A stretch of 5,494 nucleotides of DNA from a bacterium (lineage in GTDB: Bacteria; Patescibacteriota; Microgenomatia; UBA8517), in contig JAKAKU010000085.1 in assembly GCA_021824385.1 (NCBI GenBank), positions 1 to 5,494 of the forward strand, in the 5' to 3' direction. Shown here piece after piece: positions 1-5,056 of the stretch (its first letter is position 1; each line of letters begins with the position of its first letter). Made by a program: the position numbers and the translations under genes. A model generated the notes under the pieces. It saw only the letters and a list, made by a program, of their open reading frames with translations, was not told the DNA's origin and ran no database searches.

Positions 1-45
1 CTCCCTCCGCTGCGCTGCGGGAGCGACTCGGAGCAAGGTAGTAAT

Positions 46-81
46 ACAAAAGAAACACCCGATATCGGGTGTTTCTTTTGT
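46..81 (-). terminator. Perfect 36-bp palindromic terminator, displaced from the tRNA-Asn gene
   Basis: Positions 46-63 and 64-81 are exact reverse complements, giving an 18-bp stem with A-rich outer left arm, GC core (ACACCC/GGGTGT) and T-rich outer right arm. The A-first, T-last polarity fits an intrinsic terminator on either strand. It abuts the attL tRNA fragment directly, on the side where a minus-strand tRNA transcript would end. I infer it was the original terminator of tRNA-Asn before the element separated them by about 5 kb. It may now stop transcripts leaving the element from the lipoprotein gene, which has no clear terminator of its own. Confidence 0.8.
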
Positions 82-118
82 AGGCTCCTCGTCGAAGACT
101 CGAACTTCGAACCTAGCG
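82..118. repeat. attL: 37-bp direct repeat, fragment of tRNA-Asn 3' end
   Basis: These 37 bp are identical to 5057-5093, where the same sequence is the 3' half of the intact tRNA-Asn gene (3' strand of the anticodon stem, variable loop, T arm, acceptor 3' strand, discriminator). Identity stops sharply on both sides (81 T versus 5056 A; 119 A versus 5094 G). This is the usual footprint of tyrosine-recombinase integration into a tRNA gene. The fragment has no D arm or anticodon and is not a working tRNA. Confidence 0.92.
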
Positions 119-171
119 AGATAATGTTCATATCTTGTAAGAATACACTTTTATAGCTCAAGTTTTTAAAT

Positions 172-1164
172 CTACTGAACATAATCTGTCCACAATCCAC
201 CATTTTCCAATAATTTTGTTAATGCTTTATCTTCCGGTGGAAATTTAGTTATACTCGAATTTCGAGATAACCAGGCTGGTATTGCAGACAAACCTTTGCT
301 TATCATGTAAACACTCATACATTCTTTACCCAAAAACACAGAAGGGCCAAAGTAAATATAAAGAGTTTCTTTGTCAATATTCGTACCGAGTGAAAATCCA
401 TAATCTTGTTCGACAACACTTACATTTTTTACTTTTGTACCATCTACAATATCAATAGACACTGTCATAATCTTTTTCACGCCCTCAGGAGTAGTTCCAA
501 AATACATTGGCCAAACTGTCATTTCTTTTTGAATATTTCCATCCCCATCATCTAGATCATTTGCCCAAATACTAAACTGGACTTTTCCCCAATCTTTTTT
601 CTCATTACTTTGTTGAGCCTTGCTCCAAAGCCCCATAAACAATTTAAAATCATCTTGTGTTGGAGTTCCTACATGTTTTTCAGTGCCATTTTCCCACCAT
701 GCAATAAAAAAACACCTTGCAATATATTCAGTAAATATTGTCTCTGGTATAGATACTTTTTTTGTTAATGATTCGATTGACTTGTCAACGATTAGTTCGG
801 CATTAATCCTTACTCCTAAAAAATCACGTGAGATTTCCTCCGTATAAACAGGAAATATCTCGTGTTCTTCCACTTCCTTTGAAGCAACCTCTACTAACTT
901 TCCATTGACCATCTCAAATGTTGGTCCATTTGTGAAAACCGCCTGTTGTACTCCTTTGTCCGTGAGTACAACTTCAAAATTGCCGTATTGATCTCTCAAG
1001 GCGTATGCCAGGAGGTAGATATTTGGTACGGCGGTTGAGGTAACGGTTGCTTCTGTGGTTGGTGTTTGTGGGATCGCTGTAGAAGTTGGTGTAATAGGCG
1101 CTGTCCCACAAGCGGTTAATGAAAAAATCATGACTAACAATATTATGAAATAGTTGTGAAACAT
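172..1164 (-). CDS. Putative secreted lipoprotein with Thr/Pro-rich tether, unknown function
   Basis: I do not recognise the mature domain of this 330-residue protein. The N-terminus is a lipoprotein signal: a hydrophobic segment of roughly residues 5-16 followed by the lipobox LTAC at 16-19, so Cys19 would be lipidated and the protein anchored to the outer face of the membrane. Residues about 22-47 are rich in Thr, Pro and Ala, a flexible tether common in Chloroflexota lipoproteins. The remaining 280 or so residues look soluble and contain an acidic NDLDDGDGN stretch (about 202-210) that might bind a cation. I place the start at the ATG at 1164 because a strong Shine-Dalgarno (GGAGGGG) precedes it; an in-frame TTG at 1176 lies before that ribosome site and is unlikely. 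It lies 72 bp downstream of the XRE gene on the same strand and may be co-transcribed. Next to attL, it is element cargo. Confidence 0.8.
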   Translation of the reverse strand: MFHNYFIILLVMIFSLTACGTAPITPTSTAIPQTPTTEATVTSTAVPNIYLLAYALRDQYGNFEVVLTDKGVQQAVFTNGPTFEMVNGKLVEVASKEVEEHEIFPVYTEEISRDFLGVRINAELIVDKSIESLTKKVSIPETIFTEYIARCFFIAWWENGTEKHVGTPTQDDFKLFMGLWSKAQQSNEKKDWGKVQFSIWANDLDDGDGNIQKEMTVWPMYFGTTPEGVKKIMTVSIDIVDGTKVKNVSVVEQDYGFSLGTNIDKETLYIYFGPSVFLGKECMSVYMISKGLSAIPAWLSRNSSITKFPPEDKALTKLLENGGLWTDYVQ

Positions 1165-1236
1165 GAACCCCTCCAAAATAATTGCTGTAGCAAGTAAAAA
1201 AATTACATGGTTTATGATAATTGAGATTATCGAAAC

Positions 1237-1620
1237 CTAAAGATTATTAATTGCCTTAATTTGGGCAATGATCTTCTTTAGGTCTGTTTCGTTTAATTGC
1301 CTAGCGTTTTGTACCAATTCCTGTTCAAGTATTGACAGGCTGTTTTCATCTATCGGATGCAACATGCCCATTGAGAAAAAATAAGGAATCGGTTTATTAA
1401 GAGCGTTGCTCAAATAGACAAGTTCTTCCGCACTAACTGATCTTTTACCAGTTTCGATAAGTGATATGGCAGCCTGATTTATGTGGGCATTCCAAGCCAA
1501 GTCTTTTTGGCTGATATTTGCGTCGGTACGTGCTTTCCTGACTAATTCGCCAAGGGCAATAGTGAATTTGTTTGGAAGGTTAGGTTTATCTGACATTAAC
1601 AATTCCAACAAATCAACCAT
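1237..1620 (-). CDS. XRE-family helix-turn-helix regulator, probable element repressor
   Basis: This is a 127-residue DNA-binding protein. Residues about 23-82 form a lambda-Cro/XRE helix-turn-helix: LGELVRKAR, then SQKDLA, AAISLIETGKR as the recognition-helix region, and the closing helix with LSNALNKP. Residues 90-127 form a Glu/Lys/Leu-rich tail that may dimerise. I prefer the ATG at 1620, preceded by AAGAGG four bases upstream; an in-frame TTG at 1635 lies before that site. The gene is divergent from the relaxase gene, and the intervening DNA holds TTAGA/TCTAA repeats fitting a dimeric repressor. I infer that it represses itself and the relaxase operon. No ImmA-like metalloprotease gene accompanies it, so an inducing signal cannot be read from the window. 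Confidence 0.88.
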   Translation of the reverse strand: MVDLLELLMSDKPNLPNKFTIALGELVRKARTDANISQKDLAWNAHINQAAISLIETGKRSVSAEELVYLSNALNKPIPYFFSMGMLHPIDENSLSILEQELVQNARQLNETDLKKIIAQIKAINNL

Positions 1621-1638
1621 TTTGCCTCTTGACAAGTG

Positions 1639-1696
1639 TTAGAAATTCTAATAGAATGCTATTAGATTTTCTAATCATATTAGATATGTTATTAGA
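1639..1696. promoter_or_regulatory. Cluster of TTAGA/TCTAA operator repeats
   Basis: Two dyads share one layout: TTAGA-AAT-TCTAA at 1639-1651 and ATTAGA-TTT-TCTAAT at 1661-1675, with 3-bp centres and centre-to-centre spacing of 23 bp. Two further ATTAGA half-sites follow at 1679-1684 and 1691-1696, and a degenerate CCTAAT lies at 1711-1716. They lie between the XRE gene and the relaxase gene and overlap both putative promoters. I infer operators for the adjacent XRE repressor; binding has not been shown. Confidence 0.68.
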
Positions 1697-1706
1697 CACC
1701 TATAAT
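1678..1706 (+). promoter_or_regulatory. Candidate promoter for the relaxase operon
   Basis: A perfect TATAAT lies at 1701-1706 on the plus strand. The -35 region, about 1678-1683 (TATTAG), is poor and coincides with an operator half-site. The -10 overlaps the -10 of the opposing XRE promoter, so the two would compete for polymerase. A start near 1713 would give a leader of about 250 nt carrying the long hairpin and the oriT-like site. Confidence 0.35.
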
Positions 1707-1730
1707 ACAACCTAATAAGTAACTTTGCAA
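1702..1730 (-). promoter_or_regulatory. Sigma-70-like promoter for the XRE repressor gene
   Basis: On the minus strand TTGCAA (1725-1730) is followed after 17 bases by TATTAT (1702-1707), which predicts a start near 1695 and a leader of about 75 nt. The operator repeats lie at and just downstream of that start, which would suit negative autoregulation. Confidence 0.5.
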
Positions 1731-1742
1731 GTGTGATTGTGT

Positions 1743-1893
1743 TCGCCGTCAGGCCAGTTTAGCCGACCGTCTCCAGCCGTTCTTATATCGCTCTCCGAGG
1801 CTCATAGTCAAGAGCTGGTGAGCGAAGCGGCACAAGCCAAGAAGCCTTGACTATGAGTGAGAGCGATATAGGCTGAGGGCGGACGGACGGCGA
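1743..1893. other. Long bulged inverted repeat in the gene-free origin region
   Basis: No gene is visible from 1621 to 1964; this GC-richer structure fills most of its second half. Nested arms pair as follows: 1743-1749 with 1887-1893 (7 bp); 1763-1778 with 1871-1886 (imperfect, with two positions that become G-U pairs in RNA); 1784-1795 with 1859-1870 (12 bp perfect); 1801-1812 with 1846-1857 (12 bp perfect). The terminal loop of 33 nt is 1813-1845. It could be a single-strand or accessory origin for rolling-circle replication, or a structured leader or RNA controlling the relaxase. The G-U pairs lean slightly towards an RNA role. I do not recognise it as a known riboswitch or RNA family. 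Confidence 0.6.
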
Positions 1894-1917
1894 TAGGCCA
1901 AAAGATTTCGAAAGACA

Positions 1918-1941
1918 ACCCCCCCTTACTGATAGGGGGGT
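1918..1941 (+). other. oriT: Putative oriT / nick-site hairpin of the ICEBs1/Tn916 type
   Basis: The 24-bp site reads A, seven C, the loop TTACTGATA, six G, T. From memory, the ICEBs1 oriT is also 24 bp: A, seven C, ACGCTAACA, six G, T; Tn916 has A, six C, GTATCTAACA, six G, T. The architecture and length agree exactly, and the loop ends CTGATA here against CTAACA in those elements. It lies 23 bp before the start codon of a protein of the same Rep_trans superfamily as the relaxases NicK and Orf20 that cut those sites. I infer that it is the nicking site for both rolling-circle replication and mobilization. It could also affect translation of the relaxase, since the G-run is close to its ribosome binding site. 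Confidence 0.72.
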
Positions 1942-1964
1942 GGAGATTAATAGAAGAGGACAAA

Positions 1965-2870
1965 ATGGACGATGTAACGTATCAGATTCACTGGCTGTCT
2001 GTAACAATATTTGCTGAACGAGAGGATGCTTTTACCCTCTACTCGAATTTATTTGAGGACACATTTGGAAAGCTCCAAGAATTGGGGTGCGGTGGGCGTT
2101 CCTTCAAAGAGATATTTCATAACGCACTTGAATTCAAAATTTACATGTCACCAAAAAATATCAGTATGAGGGAATATTGGAATATTGAAATTCCTGGGCG
2201 TGCTTGTGAATGTATATCAAACAATCACTTTTTAGCTTTAGGGGATTATCTAGAGTCAAACTTCAAAAACCGTTATAAATTTGTTCGATTAGATTTTGCT
2301 TTAGATCATGTTCCATTTACTCCAGAAGAAGCATACAAAGAGATTGACGAAGGCCGGGTAAGGTCTTTGGCCAAAAGGGAAACCCTTAAATTAACTAGTT
2401 CTTCTAAAAAACCACGTGATAACGGAGTAATGGGAACATCAACAACTGAATTGGGAGCCAATACATCAACAAGAATGGTGACCATTTATAACAAACGTGG
2501 TGATACTCGATTTGAATTCCAGATGCGTGAAGATCGGGCTGACATCGTTGCAAAGCAATTATTGTTATCCAAAGATGACTCTGAATGGTTCAGAATTTCC
2601 ATTAGTCACATAAGGGATTTTATAGATTTTCGAACCGATTGGTGGAATCAATTTGTAAACGGTAATGCAAGAGCAGAACTAACACTTTCCAAACCTCGTG
2701 ATATCTCAATGAACAAATTAATGCATTGGATTAATAAACAAGTTTCACCAGCATTAAGTGTTGCAACGGATATTTTGCCCAAAGAAGAGATGGATAAGAT
2801 TGTCGAAACAGGCAGAAAAAGAAGAGGTTCTCAATACGATTTATTACTCAATGGTCAAAATCTAGAATAG
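1965..2870 (+). CDS. Rep_trans-family rolling-circle initiator / MobT-type relaxase
   Basis: This 301-residue protein fits the Rep_trans family, which includes pT181-type plasmid initiators and the MobT relaxases of ICEBs1 (NicK) and Tn916 (Orf20). Such enzymes cut one strand at a hairpin origin through a tyrosine and start rolling-circle replication or transfer. Visible family features, in order: HWLSVTI near the N-terminus (9-15), RLDFALD (108-114, metal-binding-type strand), EIDEGRVRS (126-134), then GTS...R..TIYNK (157-177) followed by RFEFQMR (182-188). Tyr175 in IYNK is the most plausible nucleophile, but I cannot assign it firmly. No separate N-terminal helix-turn-helix is evident, and it seems somewhat shorter than the ICE relaxases. 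The start has a good ribosome site (AGAAGAGGA, about 4 nt spacing). The oriT-like hairpin ends 23 bp upstream, supporting a relaxase role; a purely plasmid-type initiator remains possible. It probably heads an operon with the next two genes. Confidence 0.85.
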   Translation: MDDVTYQIHWLSVTIFAEREDAFTLYSNLFEDTFGKLQELGCGGRSFKEIFHNALEFKIYMSPKNISMREYWNIEIPGRACECISNNHFLALGDYLESNFKNRYKFVRLDFALDHVPFTPEEAYKEIDEGRVRSLAKRETLKLTSSSKKPRDNGVMGTSTTELGANTSTRMVTIYNKRGDTRFEFQMREDRADIVAKQLLLSKDDSEWFRISISHIRDFIDFRTDWWNQFVNGNARAELTLSKPRDISMNKLMHWINKQVSPALSVATDILPKEEMDKIVETGRKRRGSQYDLLLNGQNLE

Positions 2871-2881
2871 GATATTGACGA

Positions 2882-2935
2882 ATTTTTACTGGGAGGGAAC
2901 CGACCCCTTAGGGCGGAAGGGCTCCCAGTAAAAAT
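2882..2935. other. Layered hairpin downstream of the relaxase gene (candidate single-strand origin)
   Basis: A perfect 14-bp outer stem pairs 2882-2895 with 2922-2935. Inside it, GGAA (2896-2899) faces AAGGG (2917-2921), and a tip stem pairs CCG-A-CCC (2900-2906, one bulged A) with GGGCGG (2911-2916) around the loop CTTA. The stem begins with T and ends with A, the reverse of an intrinsic terminator, so termination is unlikely. The ribosome site of the next gene (GAGGA, 2936-2940) touches the stem end. A candidate role is a single-strand origin, since ICEBs1 has one just after its relaxase gene; translational control of the next gene is the alternative. Confidence 0.6.
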
Positions 2936-2949
2936 GAGGAAAAAGACAA

Positions 2950-3387
2950 ATGACAGATCAGGCAGAGTATATACATCAAGGCAGATTAAACGGCTCCCAA
3001 CGAAACAAGGTTAAGGGTCTGTTTGATATGCTCTACACTCCAAAAGAGTTTGGAGAAGAGATCGGGATTAATCCAGATCAAGTATCGCGGGTGTATGTTC
3101 CTGCTGGATGCCCTCACACAAAAGATAAACAGAACCATATTTTTATCAACGGTAAAGAATTCAAGACTTGGTATGAAGAAAATTATCAAAAACGGATTCT
3201 TGAAAAAGATCAGGCTTATTGTGTCTCTTGCAAACAAATTGTAAAAATGTCCAATACAGAACGGAACCAAAAAGGTAATCTAACTTATTACTCGTTCTCC
3301 TGCCCAATTTGTGGAAGAAAAGTAATCCGATTCATTGATGCAAAACGGAAAAAAGATGATCAACAAAAAGAACTGGAAACTCACTAA
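2950..3387 (+). CDS. Winged-helix plus zinc-ribbon protein, probable excisionase / directionality factor
   Basis: This 145-residue protein combines two DNA-binding modules. Residues about 28-77 (starting LYTPKEFGEEIGINPDQVSRVY and ending near FKTWYEE) resemble the MerR-like winged helix of excisionases. Residues 90-130 form a zinc ribbon with C91-x2-C94 and C118-x2-C121, similar in style to the small YCVxC...CPxCG ribbons I associate with Chloroflexota. A lysine-rich tail follows. The start follows GAGGA with about 9 nt spacing. It lies 79 bp after the relaxase gene, and its end overlaps the integrase start by 32 nt, so the two are probably translationally coupled. That position directly before the integrase supports a role in excision. 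It could instead be an accessory relaxosome protein binding near oriT. Confidence 0.7.
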   Translation: MTDQAEYIHQGRLNGSQRNKVKGLFDMLYTPKEFGEEIGINPDQVSRVYVPAGCPHTKDKQNHIFINGKEFKTWYEENYQKRILEKDQAYCVSCKQIVKMSNTERNQKGNLTYYSFSCPICGRKVIRFIDAKRKKDDQQKELETH

Positions 3388-4423
3388 AATCTATCTCAAT
3401 GATCGGTTACATGTTGATCAAATTTCCTTGGGATCATGGAAAATTGAGGAATCTTGTATTCGATACCTTCTCGAATGGGCTGATGATGTTTCATTTGCTA
3501 AGGCTTCCTCAATCTCTCCCACTTTTCCCGAATACATGCGTTCGGCTCGGCTGGATGGTAAATCTGAACCGGTTTCACCTGCTCACACAAAAAAAGTATT
3601 GGCAACGGCTCGAAGATTCTTCCTGTGGCTGATTGATTATGATCGTGAATATCGAACTATCAAACTCGCTTGGATCAACAAGATCAAGGCAAAACGTCTG
3701 AATGACATTCCCCAAACAAAAGAATATGTGACTCTAGAAGAGATCATCAGAATAGCCAATGCGCCTGCTGAGACGGTCATGGAGCGCCGTATTCGGGCGT
3801 CTGCTGTATTTTGGTACTTATCAGGTATAAGAATTGGTGCGTTCGTATCTTTGCCAATTAAAGCGATTGATTTAGAGAATAGGTTTGTTTATCAATATAC
3901 TTCGATGGGGGTTCATACAAAGAATAGTAAAAGCGCAAAGACTATATTATTTCCAATTCCTGAATTAATCAAAGTATGCCTAGATTGGGATCAGGAACTC
4001 AAAAAGGTTATTTCCGGGGAAGGTTTTTGGTTTGCTCCCTTATACCCTGAAACTGGTGAGATCAATCCAAATTGTACTGAACCGAATGATACAAGAGTTA
4101 TGATCGCCCGGAAGAATCTCAAAGAATGGTTAGAAAAAGTCGAGCTCCCTTATCATTCTCCGCATAAATTACGCCATGGTCACGTTCATTATGGACAGGC
4201 TCACTCAAAGACGCAAGAGGACTATAAAGCGATCAGTCAAAATGTGATGCACTCAACAACTGGCATAACGGATCAGTTTTATTCCAATATTGATGACGAC
4301 ATGAAGAAGAACCGGATTGATTCTATGTTCGGTGGAGGTCAATTACCTGAAAATTCAGATCAGGATTTTGAAGAATTCAGACAGTTTTTAGCCTGGAAAA
4401 ATCAAAAGGTTAATTTGAAATAA
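3356..4423 (+). CDS. int: Tyrosine recombinase (integrase), complete catalytic set
   Basis: This 355-residue integrase would recombine attP with the 3' end of tRNA-Asn through a covalent 3'-phosphotyrosine. An N-terminal core-binding domain spans about residues 20-115, and the catalytic domain about 125-325. Visible catalytic residues: Arg159 (SGIR-IGAFVSL), Lys189 in the beta-hairpin (HTKNSKSAK), His270-x2-Arg273 (HKLRHGHVHYG), His299 (MHSTTGITDQFY) and nucleophile Tyr309. A C-terminal extension of about 40 residues is rich in acidic and aromatic residues. I choose the ATG at 3356, preceded by GGAAAAAAG; upstream in-frame ATG 3338 and TTG 3335 lack a good ribosome site. It overlaps the preceding gene by 32 nt and the convergent membrane-protein gene by 14 nt. 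The enzyme looks intact, so the element is probably still able to move. Confidence 0.95.
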   Translation: MINKKNWKLTKIYLNDRLHVDQISLGSWKIEESCIRYLLEWADDVSFAKASSISPTFPEYMRSARLDGKSEPVSPAHTKKVLATARRFFLWLIDYDREYRTIKLAWINKIKAKRLNDIPQTKEYVTLEEIIRIANAPAETVMERRIRASAVFWYLSGIRIGAFVSLPIKAIDLENRFVYQYTSMGVHTKNSKSAKTILFPIPELIKVCLDWDQELKKVISGEGFWFAPLYPETGEINPNCTEPNDTRVMIARKNLKEWLEKVELPYHSPHKLRHGHVHYGQAHSKTQEDYKAISQNVMHSTTGITDQFYSNIDDDMKKNRIDSMFGGGQLPENSDQDFEEFRQFLAWKNQKVNLK

Positions 4424-4979
4424 GTGACTTTTTTACATAATAATTGGTTCGACATATCAGATATATATAAAGGATTACTAGAGCAAAGACTGATAATAAA
4501 GGGAAAACCCAATTTTTTTCATGTAGCCAAATATATATTTGGCCACCTAAAGCACCAAATAACAGCGAAAGTCCATTATTTATTAAATAAACTTGAAAGG
4601 TTGCTCGCCCATTTTCCTTTGAAGAGTCACGATCCCAAAGATTATTATTCGAAATTACTTTCAACCCATACCATAAAACCAAAGCTCCCTCGGCTTGAAA
4701 AATTATTGCGGTTGTGATTATCACTCTCTCAATAATTCCTACAAGCTCAGTAGTCCATAAATTTTTGAAAAACGGGTCATAGTCATCATTATCTTGTAGA
4801 AGTAATGAGGTTTGATCAAAAGTTTTTTTTATTATTTTGTCGTAAGCAGTCTTTGCGAACTTATTAATTAAACAACTACCTAAACCAACTGAAATAAGAT
4901 ACCCAAAAAACGCAAATATTATTTGCCTTAGGTACTCGCAATTTATATCAAATGTAAAAAATTCATGAAAACAGTTCAT
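4410..4979 (-). CDS. Multi-pass membrane protein of unknown function
   Basis: The 189-residue protein has about four hydrophobic segments: roughly 17-39, 78-107 (starting TTELVGIIERVIITTAIIF), 129-151 (VYLINNGLSLLFGALGG) and 157-176. A charged stretch lies between the first two (FAKTAYDKIIKK and LQDNDDYDP, about 41-70) and another near 112-126. The pattern GxIER ... LK ... (F/Y)LIxxxLSLLFGxLGG resembles small uncharacterised bacterial membrane proteins I have seen before, but I cannot name a family. No signal peptide is needed. A strong ribosome site (GGGAGG, 5 nt before ATG) and its own promoter at 5003-5031 indicate a real, independently expressed gene. Its 3' end overlaps the integrase end by 14 nt, convergently. 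Adjacent to attR, it is cargo; entry exclusion or another envelope role is speculation. Confidence 0.8.
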   Translation of the reverse strand: MNCFHEFFTFDINCEYLRQIIFAFFGYLISVGLGSCLINKFAKTAYDKIIKKTFDQTSLLLQDNDDYDPFFKNLWTTELVGIIERVIITTAIIFQAEGALVLWYGLKVISNNNLWDRDSSKENGRATFQVYLINNGLSLLFGALGGQIYIWLHEKNWVFPLLSVFALVILYIYLICRTNYYVKKSLISN

Positions 4980-5002
4980 TTTTGCCTCCCTAAATGAACT
5001 TA

Positions 5003-5031
5003 ATTATACAAATAAAAAAATGACATGTCGA
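5003..5031 (-). promoter_or_regulatory. Sigma-70-like promoter for the membrane-protein gene
   Basis: On the minus strand TCGACA (5026-5031, one mismatch to TTGACA) is followed after 17 bases by a perfect TATAAT (5003-5008). The predicted start near 4996 leaves a leader of about 17 nt that includes the GGGAGG ribosome site. The -35 lies inside the hairpin that ends the tRNA transcript, so termination and re-initiation occupy the same DNA. Confidence 0.65.
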
Positions 5032-5050
5032 GTTCAAACATGTCATTTTT
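5016..5050 (-). terminator. Terminator of tRNA-Asn supplied by the element
   Basis: A 13-bp stem pairs 5016-5028 with 5038-5050 around a 9-nt loop. Read on the minus strand it follows the tRNA 3' end by about 9 nt and runs into a T-tract. It lies inside the element, so it replaces the chromosomal terminator left behind at 46-81. Confidence 0.78.
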
Positions 5051-5056
5051 GGTCAA

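Noticed and set aside
1..45. End of a chromosomal gene or a hairpin (CTCC...GGAG, CCGC/GCGG) in the left flank
   Set aside because: Too short to decide: one frame ends at a TAG near 39, and the small inverted repeats are weak. No feature is claimed.
82..118. A second tRNA gene at the left end
   Set aside because: Only the 3' part is present; the acceptor 5' strand, D arm and anticodon are missing, so it is the att remnant.
620..847. Plus-strand frame opposite the lipoprotein gene
   Set aside because: Antisense shadow with no ribosome site or domain.
1216..1231. GATAAT/ATTATC inverted repeat between the XRE and lipoprotein genes
   Set aside because: A six-bp AT-only stem without a T-tract is too weak to call a terminator or operator.
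1783..2007. Minus-strand open frame of 74 codons
   Set aside because: It lies across the palindromic hairpins and the oriT-like site and into the relaxase start, has no ribosome site or recognisable domain, and is best explained by the non-coding structures.
2882..2935. Intrinsic terminator after the relaxase gene
   Set aside because: No T-tract follows the stem on either strand; the stem starts with T and ends with A, the opposite of terminator polarity.
2986..3270. Minus- and plus-strand frames inside the winged-helix gene (2986-3270 and 3023-3244)
   Set aside because: Shadow frames of a gene with clear domains and a ribosome site.
4424..4717. Plus-strand frame beginning with GTG right after the integrase stop
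   Set aside because: It is wholly antisense to the membrane-protein gene, which has a good ribosome site, promoter and transmembrane pattern; this frame has no ribosome site of its own.
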